NCBI RefSeq assembly: GCF_000283155.1
Contig: NW_004454180.1
Coordinates: 14,903,632-14,967,631 of the forward strand
DNA: 64,000 nucleotides
Direction of reading: 5' to 3'
Source of the DNA: Ceratotherium simum simum
Taxonomy: Eukaryota > Chordata > Mammalia > Perissodactyla > Rhinocerotidae
Positions 25,430 to 36,669 of the stretch are shown here, piece by piece (position 1 is the first letter of the stretch; every line of letters begins with the position of its first letter). The notes beneath the pieces are model-generated. The model was not told the origin of the DNA and searched no databases. It saw nothing but the letters and a program-made list of their open reading frames with translations. Position numbers and translations under genes: made by a program.

Positions 25430-25550
25430 TCATTTAAGTCAATGAGCATTAGTTGAATGTCTACTATAGGCAGGAAACTGGATGAAAAGGGCACAGAGAG
25501 AGCTCTCAGGAGTTCACAGAATAGTACAAATTGATATTCAGAAATGGGAA
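25430..25550 (-). mobile_element. L2 LINE 3'-end remnant
   Basis: GAGCATTAGTTGAATGTCTACTATAGGCAGG followed by CACAGAGAGAGCTCTCAGGAGTTCACAG resembles the antisense L2 end. It is short and diverged, and MIR is an alternative. Confidence 0.45.
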
Positions 25551-26413
25551 TATTTAGAAAAGGAAATTGCAAGACTTAGGACCTGTACTACCTATACTGA
25601 ATCCTTGGATTGGTGTACACTCGGCCCAAATAACAACCTATTTCCACACCCTTTAGAAAAGAGTCAGTCCATAGACATTCCAGAGACATAAAATACAAAG
25701 TTCTTTCTCATCTATTATTACTGAATTATTTACTCTTCCTAAATATTATCTCTTTTGGCCAGAATTGTAGGATTATTATTACTGCCAAACATGATGGAGG
25801 ATTCATAAACTTTCCTCCAGTTGGTACTATAAACACTTTTTTTTTTAAATCTAGAAAAGAGATAAAGATTTATTTACTTTTTAAAAAACGCTGTAGCATT
25901 TACACAATTTATAAATAGAGATTTGGGAAGATTTTCCACTCTACACAGCTTCTTAAGCCTTTTTTTTCCCCTTCTGTACCTCAAGTACCCAAAGCAGTTA
26001 AAGTTAATACTTAATGCAACCCAGTTGAAGAGATAGGCACTTCTTGCAGTCAGGTCTCAATTAACAGATAAAAGACAAAAAGTGCAAAGCACTTGATAAA
26101 GCTAAGAATACAAGGCCAGCCATGGATGTGCTTGAAGCTGTCCATAGCGATAACTGGATAGTCAGCTGGAATCTTCTTGAATTGAAGTGGGTGCTCTAAC
26201 TTATCAAATTCCACATATGGGGAAATTATTGGTGCCTACAGTGGTGATTAACACTAACCCACTGGGTCAGAAACAAGCTGGGATAAAGGTGAAAACTGTA
26301 TCTGACTATCAACACCAAATACATCCATTTAGAGAAAGATAGGAGAGGGTTTTTTCTTTTTTTATATCTTCAGTTGTGCAGGTTGTCAGGCTGGTCACAC
26401 AGTTAACGCTGCA

Positions 26414-26499
26414 TATAGAGTGCTCTCTATAATGTGCAAATTGCAATGCACATTAAAATGTAATCTACTTTAATAAGTCACATGAAGATTACATTTTAA
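26414..26499. other. Three consecutive perfect hairpins
   Basis: Three adjoining inverted repeats with exact arms: TATAGAG/CTCTATA (26414-26420, 26425-26431, loop 4), AATGTGCA/TGCACATT (26431-26438, 26447-26454, loop 8) and TTAAAATGTAATCT/AGATTACATTTTAA (26453-26466, 26486-26499, loop 19). The arms nearly abut. No mobile-element family was recognised, and the role is unknown. Confidence 0.75.
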
Positions 26500-27714
26500 G
26501 ATAATTGTTTGCATGTTTATGCTACACACCAAAAATATTTTCCTGCTTTGTTTACAGTATTTTCTCTTTTCCTTTAAACATAACGATTGCAACTATTAGC
26601 ACTAAATAACTCCCTCCTTCAAATGGCTGGGGGCAAAGTTATGAAGATTCAAATTTTGGATTACTGGAACCATAGTTCATTATATAATGTTCAAACTGCT
26701 TGATCTTACTGAATTTCCCCAAATTAAACTTGTTATGATGTTATGAACATCAAAAACCTCACTCTGCATCAATAATTAGGACATGACTTGAATTATGAAG
26801 ATAGTTTTATCAAGTTGTCCACTTTCCAATTCCTGTGTAGACAAAAATATTTGAAAAGTGACAATTTTTGAAATCTTTATAATGAACATCATAACCTAGG
26901 CTTTCTGACAAATCTGTTCACCTGGAATATGGCCAATTATCAATGATTTATTAGAATGGGTAAAAAGGAAATTAGAGGAAAATGGAAATGACAAATAATC
27001 TCCAAATTTCACATTGTTCATTCATTTAAAAGTACTTCTCCACTCAGCCACCAGTAAAATCATTTACAAGTGATGACATTTAACTGAAAAGATTTTCATC
27101 TCTTTTTCCACCTCTTATCCATTCTGTAAAGGAAGTACCAATGAATACTAAAATAACTCCTTGGGGTCAAGAGGCAAAATAAGTTCTTATTCATCTATGT
27201 AGATATTGTACACTCAGCAAGAAGCAAAATGACTGGATCAGAGTTGGTACACAACAAATATCTCTTAAATGAATGAATGAGTAAATGGAAAATTGAAAAT
27301 ATAAATGAATTATGAGTTGACTGAACTATGCATTTTTAAAATCTGGAAATTATTATAATGCTCAAAACTTGCTGCATTATTTTGGTTTTCTTTATGGAGA
27401 GCCTATCTTTGAAGAACATGCACATGGCTTAACCATATATGACCACTTATTTAATTATATTAATGTCACTAATATATGTCATGTTACCCAGAAAGATTGT
27501 AATAGCCTTCCTGTGGAGCCATGGGACACTTGGTTGATGTGCTTGCCTCCTCAGTAATCTCTGGATTAACAGGTAAAATTTCCAATTTACTTTCTGTTGA
27601 AATAATTCAGTGATCTTCATTTTCATCTGCTTGAATATTACAACACAAGATTCTCAAAATTCGTTGAGAATATTACTTTTTTGGAAAAGTAATAGAGCAA
27701 TATATTGAGAAAAA
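26500..27714. other. No gene; AT-rich DNA
   Basis: No element was recognised apart from a possible L2 end near 27240-27290 (TTGGTACACAACAAATATCT, AATGAATGAATGAG). The 62-codon frame at 27369-27557 has no family signature. Confidence 0.45.
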
Positions 27715-28160
27715 TCTTTCAGTTCCAGGTAGTATAAAACCCAACTGAAATAGGCTGCAGAAAAAAGAAATGTTAGTTTATATATGTAACTGAAAATTTG
27801 GCAGGAGGTCTTCAGGCACAGCTAGATACACAAGCTCAAATAATATCATCAGAATTCAGACTTTCTTTATCTCTTGGGTATGATTTCTTCTGTGTTGGCT
27901 TCCTACTCAGGCAGCTCTTCCCTCAGCGACTCAAGGCTGCTTTATTACCAACCTCAAAACAATAGAAAGAGAATCTCCTTTCCCATACTCCTATCAAAAG
28001 TTCTGGAGTTGAGCTTCATTGACTTGCTAGGGACCTGTGCCCATCCTTGACTGAGACACTCTGGCCAGACAGATGAAACACACCATTTGTAATGTGTGGA
28101 TCACATGCCCTTTCCTAATTCAATTTGTGTTGCCAGTGGGATGCAGTGCTCTGTCTTGGG
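27715..28160 (+). mobile_element. Ancient mammalian interspersed repeat, family not named
   Basis: The block order is one I recognise from mammalian genomes: AAAACCCAACTGAAATAGGC, GTTTATATATGTAACTGAAAA, CTTCAGGCACAGCTAGAT, AGCTCAAATAATATCATCAG, TCTGTGTTGGCTTCCTACTCAGGCAG, TGTGCCCATCCTTGACTGAG, CACTCTGGCCAGACAGATG and GGATCACATGCCC. I cannot assign the family from memory, and the strand given is provisional. Confidence 0.5.
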
Positions 28161-29972
28161 TCCTATGACTAATGCTTGGATTCAGGAGTAGGATTAGTAT
28201 GAACTGAATAACAAGAACTGGATGTGAAGGAAGATGGCTCTCTAGGAAACATAAAGGTACATTTCCAGTAGAAAGAAAGGATCTTGGCGTGAAGAAAGAA
28301 AGAACAATTGAGGTGCATTGCGAGAAGTGTTGATGAAAAAATGGAAATACTAATAAAAGGATGACAAAGGATGAAAGCCTGTGGAAGCTCTGAAATCATG
28401 TCTACTAAATGACTGAAGGTTTCTCAAAGGCTATATCCAACTACCAAAAACTGTAGAACATTACTAAAAATCCAGGGCTACCAGAATATTTTGGAATATA
28501 TTCAATTCTGTAGTTGAGAAATGTGGTCAATACAATATTTTTGATCTTGGTCAGACTAGGAGAGGGAGCAGCATGTACAGACTTTCCTGTTTTTAATTTA
28601 ATCTAGACATTGGTTTTAAAAGCAACTGAGAGTCAAAATTGGGATGAGCAGAAGTGGCACATCTTCCAGACATAGGAGACGCTTCAGCTGGGGGCGTATG
28701 CTGATTGCTCACACCACACTGAATTCCACTGCCACTAGAGGACATTATTTTAATGTCAGGAATAAAATTATATCATTGAATGAGAAGGGAAAGAGGAGAA
28801 AAATGATCTCCTTGATAAGTTTCAGTAGATTAGTTAAAATAATATTCAGATATAAGATCTCATCAATAACATTGAGCAGCATTTTATTCTAGACTCTTAA
28901 CATGACTTAATGGGTTAAGTGAAAGATAACATCTGAAAGTTTTGGAGTTTAGAATAAATTAATCTAAATTTCATACATTTGTGAATAAAATCGTTTATAT
29001 TATACTTTATACTTTAGTTCAGAACCTTTGTCTTGTTCAACTTTGCTCTGTCCTCTGGCAATTACTACTGAAAGAAGAAATTCTTCTTTATATTTATATT
29101 TTATTGTTTCTAGCAAAAGAAGATGTTCTTCCCTCACAATTTCAAGCACTATTTTATCAGAATTTCTAAATTCTAGACTTTAGAACAACAGTGAAGTCCC
29201 TGTGATCTTGGTATGCTCAAGCAGGCTCAGGATTATAAATCTGTTTTGTAAATGATTCTCCATAATTCCTTCTCTATCTACCATTACAAATATGTAATAT
29301 TTCTTTTCAGTAGGTCATCAGGTTTGTACTAAATTGTGCCAAACCTGGTAGCCTATTGCATTTTTCAATCATTTTCTAAATTATCTCAGGCCAAAATCTG
29401 TATGCTTTTGGAGCACTTTATATATGGAATTAAGATACTATTACAAGATTTGTGTTGAGTTTTAGATAAGGCATTACATTTCAGTTTATCATGAATTGTT
29501 TTCACATTTTCCAAGCAGTTTAGTCTGGACTGACTTTATGAGCAGGTATCTATGTGCTATAGTTGAGGGGCAGCCAAAAGACCCTCTGGATCTATTAAAA
29601 CTTCCTTCATCACAGAGCCTCTTGAAACATGTACTGCAATTCCCATCAAGTGAGCCACCTTATCATTAACTCATTATTTCTAGAAAGCCCTGTGAGAATA
29701 TCATATCCGCTCATTAACAGAGCCATTAACATTTGAAGCCAGCAATGGTATGGGGGCTGGGGAGGGAATGGGTGAAGGATAGGGTCTCAAGCCCTGTGGT
29801 CTGCAGAGGAAGATCCTGTTTAATTGCAGAAAAAGAAATACCTTCACAATTTTGCCCTCTTTATTATTTTGTGTAGACTAGATTCTAAGCTGAGATATTA
29901 TAAAAAAGAGAAATTGGCTTTTGATATAAAGATTTTATACAATACTTAATACATACAGTTTTGGAAGATACG
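28161..29972. other. No gene or recognised element
   Basis: AT-rich DNA with open frames up to 82 codons that show no family signature. I see no splice-site and frame combination worth calling. Confidence 0.45.
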
Positions 29973-29973
29973 A

Positions 29974-30005
29974 TTCTTTGTTCCAATAGTTCTTTGTTCC
30001 AATGG
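29974..30005. repeat. 16-bp tandem duplication
   Basis: TTCTTTGTTCCAATAG is followed directly by TTCTTTGTTCCAATGG, two copies with one mismatch. It is a minor local slippage duplication. Confidence 0.85.
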
Positions 30006-30029
30006 TTCTCATTCTTTCATGGAACAATA

Positions 30030-30232
30030 GCTGTTTTGCAAGTTTACTGTGTTCTAGATATTGTCCTAATTGTATTACGTGTAGTATTATCACATTAAAG
30101 CCTTCTAAATAACCCTCTGAGATAGGTACTATTATTATCCACATTTTGCAGAATGAAACAACCAGCATAGACATTAAATTAGCAAGGTCACATAGCTAGT
30201 AAATGATGTGTGTAGGAGTTGAGAGTTGAAGC
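30030..30232 (-). mobile_element. MIR SINE
   Basis: Antisense MIR: TTTACTGTGTTCTAGATATTGTCC, TATCACATTAAAGCCTTCTAAATAACC, CTGAGATAGGTACTATTATTATCC and AGCAAGGTCACATAGCTAGTAAATGATG. Confidence 0.85.
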
Positions 30233-30269
30233 ACAGCAAACAAGTAAAAAGTACATGAAAAACTAGTAC

Positions 30270-30490
30270 ATATAAAAAAATAAAAAATAAATAAAATTGG
30301 GTGATGTGACAGAGTGATGGGGTTTGGGTGCAAGAGGGTAGGGATTATAATGCATCAAGTGGTTAGAGAAGGATTTGGGAGGAGGTGACATTTAAGAGAA
30401 GACTTGTAGGATAAGTAGCAAGGAGCTATGCAAACACTAGTGCAAACTTCCTAAAGCAGAAAGAAGCTTGGTGAGTCTGATGAAAAGAAA
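30270..30490 (-). mobile_element. L2 LINE fragment
   Basis: Antisense L2 body: GTGGTTAGAGAAGGATTTGGGAGGAGGTGACATTTAAGAGAAGACTTGTAGGATAAG corresponds to the L2 'ggtcagggaaggcctccctgaggaggtgacatttgagctgagacctgaaggatgag' block. CTAGTGCAAACTTCCTAAAGC then fits the 'aagtgcaaaggcc' block. Confidence 0.7.
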
Positions 30491-30785
30491 AGGGAATTCC
30501 TGTTAGCCACATTTCAAGCATAGTTCTCCTGCAAAACCCTGGTCTACTTAGACATCTAGCAAGATCACAGAAAGAACAAGTGGTTGTTTTTTGTTTTGTT
30601 CAATTTTGCTCATTCTCTCTGGAATGAGCAAGTCTTGGGTACCGTAGTGTCTTCTCTTACTTTGCGTTTCACATGGAATTTCTCTCTCTAGCCTTTCTCA
30701 TCCAAATACTTCCCTTATTGGTGTACGCACTAAAGCTCCACAGCATTTAACTGAGAAGCAACTTTTTCTATATTCAGTCTTTATT
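30491..30785. other. No gene or recognised element
   Basis: A spacer before an ERE, with nothing assignable. Confidence 0.5.
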
Positions 30786-30800
30786 AAGATTGGAGTCTGG

Positions 30801-31013
30801 GCCGGCCCCGTGGCTTAGCGGTTAAGTGCACGCGCTCCGCTGCTGGCGGCCCAGGTTCAGATCCCGGGCGTGCACTGACGCACCGCTTCTCTGGCCATGC
30901 TGAGGCCGCGTCCCACATACAGCAACTAGAAGGATGGGCAGCTATGACATACAACTATCTACTGGGGCTTTGGGGGAAAATAAATAAATAAATAAAATTA
31001 TAAAAAAAAAAAA
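30801..31013 (+). mobile_element. ERE SINE, short form
   Basis: It has GCCGGCCCCGTGGCTTAGCG, GGTTCAGATCCCGGG, CATACAGCAACTAGAAGGATG and ACTGGGGCTTTGGGG, then an (AAAT)n and poly(A) tail. A perfect 15-bp TSD (AAGATTGGAGTCTGG) lies at 30786-30800 and 31014-31028. It is close to the consensus, so probably young. Confidence 0.96.
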
Positions 31014-31028
31014 AAGATTGGAGTCTGG

Positions 31029-33999
31029 ACTTGATTAAGAAAGAACATGTTTCTTTAATTCACTCAAACACTAATCGAGGACCGACTACATATACTTAGG
31101 GTAATACCAAAACGAATTTGTCATGAACACTAGCCTTAAGAAGTTTAAAGTCCAATATAATAAATATTTTAAATATTATATATTATTTAAAACATATTTG
31201 CTTTATTTATTTTTTATATCCATCAATCTTTTTGCCTTGTGATTCCCTATCCCCAGAGCCCATGGACCACTCAGAGAAAACAAAGAAGTCACTATTCAGG
31301 CTTAAGTTTCAAAAGTGATTTTAAATTAAGGAGACAAGACTATTAAAAACCAAGCTTTGTTGAGAAAGAAAATGGCATTCAAAGTTTCAAAAGTTTGCCT
31401 TTACATAGCAGGAGAAAAACTTGGAGATCTTAGTGTCTTATTATAAAGTATAATGTATGGAGATTATAAGACATGATGTAAGAAAAGTTCTTATCCAAGT
31501 AGCAGGGCAAAAACCTTTTTGTTCTGGGGTTATGAAAGTGCAGAAACATTACAGAACTGGGGGAAAGAAAGGCATTCCCTGCGTGGCTCAAAGGCTCTTT
31601 TTGGCCTTGGCCATTAAAGGTGGTTATAGAAAGATGAAAGAGATGAAGACAATATATAATTGAGATAGAGGCCAAAAGCTATGGGGTTTTGTGCCTCCTT
31701 TCTCTTAGGAACTCTGGGAAGAAGACTGTCACAATGGATCATCATGTACCTGTGAGCACAACACAAATTTAGGGGGTGTTAGTCAAATTATAGTCTATCT
31801 CAATTGTGCCCCTGGAGTTGTGCATTGCTCAACTGTAATTCTGAATATGGTGTCTTTGACTACCTGCTCATCATAGAACAGAAATGGCTGCATAGGATGT
31901 TTAAGCAAAGAAGGGCGTGAAATAATTCTCATGAGTCTCCTTCTTTCTGTATGTGATGGAAGGGATTCAAAAAATTCTCACACATCTCCAGGTGAGGAAT
32001 GCCAAAGGAAGATGTTAATCTTGGGGATTAAATGGGAATCATGGCTAGACTACAAGAGATTTGTGACCCCAATGAGAGAAGAAGACGGGTCCTGGACAGC
32101 AGGTGGGTGGACAAGTTTCCTGGGAGAAATCACAATTCCTTTCTCTAAGGAGAGAACGGAATAGACACATTAAACGGCAGCCACTTCAGCACTGGAGCCA
32201 GTGATGACAGGCTGCTTGTTCCCTACAGGCTAGTGGGATGAAACTCCAAAAGGGAAGTAGAGCACAAGGTCCCTTCCTCAATGCCATGAGGCATGGCCAA
32301 CTTCTCACACCCAGATGTAGTCTTGGGAAGGAAAAGAGGTGCCTTGAAAGGGAGTTGAACTTTGAATTATCTTCATATTTACCAGAAATGGATGATTCTG
32401 AACCAGAGGAGACAGGATTAATATTATTCAGAAAGATTGAGGGTTTTATTCATTTTTTTACCCTGTATCCCCCTCACTATATATATACGTATTTATAAAA
32501 GAACTCTAACTTATTTTTCCCTCTGATTCTGAGTTTGTAGTTTGGAAAGTGTTTTTTTTTTTCTCCCACCTCCATATACATGCACGGAACTAAATATAAA
32601 GTGAAATATCTGACAAAGTTCCAATAAAGTGGTTTTGACTTCAGAACAGAACCGGATTCTTTATATCTGGAAGTGATCTAGTTTTATTAAAATCTGTGTG
32701 TTGCTTTTGTTTTCTTAACTCTAAAAATGGACTACCCACAATGGATGTTAAGTTAATTTGTGTAGTTGGATCTTTTTATGCTTTATTGATCAACTTTCTA
32801 GATTCATTTGGATTTTGAATACATAGTGCTTTCAATTATTAAAGAGAGATTAGTTTTATTGCTGAGTTGGAGTCCATTTTGTTCTCCAAATGTATTAGAT
32901 TTCTCCACTGTGTACAGAAAGTAGAAGCCTAGATGGTTTTTCACTGACTCACTGAGTTAGTTACCCAGTGCCAACAAAATTGTTTTGGAGTTTTCCATAG
33001 AAAATGTGGTAAATTAGATATTTTATGGCTATCTGCAATAAACTCAATTTAAATTTCTAGCAATAATTTACAAAGTTAGTTCACTCTGGTAAGCTTTTGG
33101 TTTCATCTTTTGTTTCTTGTTAACTCTTTTGAGAAATCTCCAACAATTGTGTTCTTAAGGTTAGCCATAGGGGATATTTAAAATGTTTAGCAATTGCTTT
33201 GTTTTATCACCAATCAATCAGGGCCACCATAGACAGAAATCAACCAATATGTCTCTCGGGACCAGGGCCAGCAGATTGTCAGCCCTGGTTTGGGCTAAAT
33301 AACTTCAGCTTGATTTATCTTTTATTAGGTTGACACTAGTATTACTAAAAGTTAATATTATTATGAAAAATGTTTTCTGATACGCCGTCCTTACTTTTCT
33401 GGGAAAGGGCACATATCCACCCCATTTCTGAGGTCCTGGGCCAATACACAATTCGGAAAATAGAGTTATTTTTTCAGTTTGCTCTCTATTTAGTTTGGAA
33501 ATGCAGAAAATAGAGAAAGATATTTTTGTAGCATAATAAAAGAGGAGTTTCTGGGGACAATCCATCTCAGCAGGAAAGGGCTTGGTTTGTGTTATAAATT
33601 ATTTTCACGGAGGCCAGACTGGGAAGAACTATTTTCCTTTATCTCCTTCACTAGGATCGAGAAGTCTGCTCCCTTTTCCTCAGCTCGCTGGAAGATGGAA
33701 TACATGGGCCAAAGCATAGTTAAGGAAGACTCAGAACCCTAGTGGAGCTCAGAGGGAATAAGCGCAAAGAGGTTTTGGAGGACAAAGAGAGAAGAGGTCA
33801 GAGGGAGGTGCTCCTTCATGTCCATAGGAAACAGAGTCAGTGTGACTGATAGGCAACTGTTGGCATGAATAAATATTTTGTACCAGCTCTTGAACACTTC
33901 ACATTCTTGACTGTGTACTAGTAGTGCTTTTGTGTAATAGATTATGCATTTTTTCAATCTTTTCTAATGTTAAGGGTATAGCTCAATATTTTATGTGTG
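31029..33999. other. About 3 kb without recognised genes or elements
   Basis: Mixed AT-rich and moderately GC sequence. Open frames at 31931-32164 and 32238-32498 are 77-86 codons and have no recognisable family or paired splice signals. A short hairpin (ACCAGGGC/GCCCTGGT) lies near 33261-33290. I see no support for a gene. Confidence 0.45.
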
Positions 34000-34110
34000 T
34001 TTCTCTTTCCTGTGGTGAACCTTTAGAATTTGAGGATTATGTTACAATTTTGTTTTCCCACCAGCACCTAGCACAGTATCTGACACATTCTCAGTAAATG
34101 AACAAATTAC
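34000..34110 (+). mobile_element. L2 LINE 3' terminus
   Basis: A sense L2 end with TTTTGTTTTCCCACCAGCACCTAGCACAGTATCTGACAC and TCTCAGTAAATGAACAAAT. It is short but the block order is right. Confidence 0.65.
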
Positions 34111-34504
34111 AGTGGGTGAAATTCCAAAATTACATATTTGTTATTTATGACTCTGAACATCAGATTTTCATTTAGTTACTGGCCAGTTGATTCCTCTAGG
34201 GGACTTTTAGATCCAAAGTGATCAAGATGTAATTTGATGCAAGTCTCTTTAAATGCAAACTCCAAATGTTAAATGAGGTTTTTTTTTTTCAAATTATAAA
34301 GAAAAAGAAACTTGAAAAAATTTCAAGTGACTTAGCTTATCATAGAACAAAAATCAAATGAGCTACTATGTTTATAACATAGTACGTTGTTATAGAACTG
34401 TGGTAAAATTCATTGAACTCTTCATCAGCGATAACCTTTTAAATAGTAATATATTGATACAAGATCATCTTAGCTGCATTCCCTCTGGAATATTCTTTGG
34501 CCAA
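34111..34504. other. No gene or recognised element
   Basis: AT-rich spacer between two L2 fragments. I see nothing assignable. Confidence 0.5.
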
Positions 34505-34685
34505 TTAATTTATTCATTTCACAAATAATGTACCTCTACTATGTGCAAGTTCCTATTGGTCAGGCTAGCAACAGAATAGTGAACGAAACACTTTCCCGTG
34601 CTGGTGGAGCTTACATTCTCGTGGGAGGCACAGAGAATAAACAGTGTAAATAAGTACATTACAAGATATAGTATATTTACCTCTA
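34505..34685 (-). mobile_element. L2 LINE 3' end
   Basis: Antisense L2: TTCATTTCACAAATAATGTACCTCTACTATGTGC, then AGTGAACGAAACACTTTCCCGTGCTGGTGGAGCTTACATTCTCGTGGG, the clear antisense of the L2 3' end. It is cut at the right by an L1. Confidence 0.8.
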
Positions 34686-35207
34686 CCTGATACTGTATAC
34701 CCAAATTAACTCAAAATGGATCAAAGAACTAAAATGAGAGAGTTAAAACTGTAAAATTGTTATAAGAAAACATAGGAATAAATTTTCATAGCCTTGGATT
34801 GGGCAAGGGATTCTTATATATGACATGAAAAGCACAAGCAATGAAAGAAAAATTGATAAGTTGGATTTCATCAAAATTAAAAATTTTAATGCTTCAAAGG
34901 ACACTATCAAGAAAGTGAAAAGACAATCTAAAGAATGGGAGAAATATTTGTAAACCACATGTCTGATAAGGGTCTAGTGTGCAGAATATGTAAAAAACTC
35001 TTACAACTTAACAACAAAAATGACCAACATCCCAGTTAAAAAATGGGCAAAGGACTTAAATAAATATTTTTCCGAAAAGGATATACAAATGGCCAATAAG
35101 CATATGCAAAGATGCTCAAGATCATTAGTCATCAGGAAAATGCAACTGAAAACCACAATGAGATACCATTTCACACTCAGGATGGCTATTAAAAAATTAA
35201 AAAATGA

Positions 35208-35511
35208 GGGGCCGGCCCGGTGGCTTAGCAGTTAAGTGCGCACGCTCTGCTACTGGTGGCCCGGGTTCGGATCCTGGGCGCGCACCGACGCACCGCTTCT
35301 TCTGCCATGCTGAGGCCGCGTCCCACATACAGCGACTAGAAGGATGTGCGGCTATGACATACAACTATCTACTGGGGCTTTGGGGAAGAAAAAAAGGAGA
35401 AGGATTGGCAATGGATGTTAGCTCAGAGCCGGTCTTCCTCAGCAAAAAGAGGAGGATTAGCACGAATGTTAGCTCAGGGCTGATTACCCTCACCAAAAAA
35501 AAAAAAAAAAG
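35208..35511 (+). mobile_element. ERE SINE, long form, inside L1
   Basis: It has GGCCGGCCCGGTGGCTTAGC, GGTTCGGATCCTGGG, CATACAGCGACTAGAAGG and ACTGGGGCTTTGGGG. These are followed by two related tail units with GGATTGGCAATGGATGTTAGC and GGATTAGCACGAATGTTAGC, then poly(A). A 9-bp TSD, AAAAAATGA, is at 35199-35207 and 35512-35520. The 107-codon frame over it is SINE, not a gene. Confidence 0.95.
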
Positions 35512-35941
35512 AAAAAATGAAAAATAACTAGTGTTGGCGAGGATTTGGAGAAATTGATACCCTTGTATATTACTGGTGAAAATGTAAAATTGTGCAGCCA
35601 CTATGGAAAGCAGTTTGGCAGTTCCTCAAAAAGTTAAACATAGAATTACCATACAAACCAGTAATTCCATTCCTAGGTGTATACCCAAAAGAATTGAAAA
35701 CAAGTATTCAGATAAGACTTGTACACAAATGTTCATAGCAGCACTATTCATAATAGCCAAAAGCTGGAAGAGTCACAAATATCCATCAGTGGATAAATGG
35801 ATAAAGAAAATGTGGTGTACCACTACAACAGAATATCATTCAGCCATAAAAAGGAATGAAGTACTGATACATGCTGCAATATGGATAAACCATGAAAACA
35901 TTATGCTAAGTGAGAGAAATCACACAAAAGATCACACATTG

Positions 35942-36195
35942 GGGGCCGGCCTGGTGGTGTGGTGGTGAAGTTTGAACACTGCACTTTGGCTGCCTGAGGT
36001 TCACAGATTCAGATCCCAGGCATGGACCTATGTACCGCTCATCAAGCCATGCTGTGGTAGCATCCCATTTACAAACTAGAGGAAGATTGGCACAGATAGC
36101 AGCTCAGCGACAATCTTCCTCAAGCAAAAAGAGGAAGACTGGCAATGGATGTTAGCTCAGGACCAATCTTCCTCACCAAAAAAAAAAAAAAAAGT
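35942..36195 (+). mobile_element. ERE SINE, divergent form, inside L1
   Basis: GGGGCCGGCCTGGTGGTGTGG starts the element, followed by a degraded B box (GATTCAGATCCCAGG), CTCATCAAGCCATGCTGTGG, tail units with TTAGCTCAGGACCAATCTTCC, and poly(A). A perfect 11-bp TSD (ATCACACATTG) is at 35931-35941 and 36196-36206. It belongs to the CATCAAGCCATG lineage. Confidence 0.94.
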
Positions 36196-36269
36196 ATCAC
36201 ACATTGTATGATTCAATTTATATGAGATATCCAGAATAGGCTATAGAATAGGTGATAGAATTTGATGAC

Positions 36270-36655
36270 AGATTATATATGCTACATTAGAGAAAGAATA
36301 GTGAGGAATGACTCCAAAATTTTGGGTCTGAACAACAGGAAAAATGGAGTTGCCATTTGCTGAGGTGAGGAGGACTGTATAAGGGGGTGGTTTTGGAGAA
36401 AATCAAGAACTTGGTTTTGGAGATAAGTTCAAAAGACCTATTTGATGCCCAGTGGGAGGTGTTGAGTAGGTAGCTGGATATAATAGTCTGGTGTTCAGGG
36501 GCATGGTCTGGACTCATAAATAGAAAGATAGTATTTAAAACTGTGAGACTTCAATGAGGTCAGCAGAGTGTGGTTAGACATGAGAAGAGTTACAAAGACT
36601 GAGCCCTGGGACACTTCAACCTGTGGAAATTGGGGAGATGAGAGGCTGCAAAAGA
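36270..36655 (-). mobile_element. L2 LINE ORF2 fragment
   Basis: Antisense L2 ORF2 blocks: GAGGAATGACTCCAAAATTTTGG (reverse complement of 'aaaaccttggagtcattcct'), AAAAATGGAGTTGCCATTTGCTGAGG, GGTGTTGAGTAGGTAGCTGGATATA, TCTGGTGTTCAGGGG and ACTGAGCCCTGGGACACTTCAAC. It encodes remnants of the L2 reverse transcriptase with stops and indels. It meets another L2 head-to-head near 36660. Confidence 0.8.
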
Positions 36656-36669
36656 CCCTGAGAAGGAGC

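Larger units (their letters stand above)
19016..26413. other. Long AT-rich interval almost free of mobile elements
   Basis: About 7.4 kb with no SINE of the ERE family, no L1 and no LTR that I can recognise. Only small possible L2 or MIR remnants appear, near 20845-20960, 24520-24605 and 25430-25550. Open frames are short and without family signature, and there is no CpG-rich segment. The interval may be constrained noncoding DNA or simply AT-rich DNA in which old repeats are no longer readable. Confidence 0.5.
34688..36250 (+). mobile_element. L1 LINE (ORF2 3' part), carrying two EREs
   Basis: Sense L1 ORF2 DNA: TGGATCAAAGAACTAAAATG, ATGAAAAGCACAAGCAATGAAAG, GCTTCAAAGGACACTATCAAG, AAAAAATGGGCAAAGGACTTAAATA, ATGGCCAATAAGCATATG and GAGATACCATTTCACACTCAGGATGGC. 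After the first ERE come ACTAGTGTTGGCGAGG and the 'ccatacaaaccagtaattccattcc' block. It carries stops and frameshifts throughout, so it is dead. EREs occupy 35208-35511 and 35942-36195, and the rest is continuous across both. It ends near TATATGAGATATCCAGAATAGG without the usual 3'UTR and poly(A). Confidence 0.93.
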
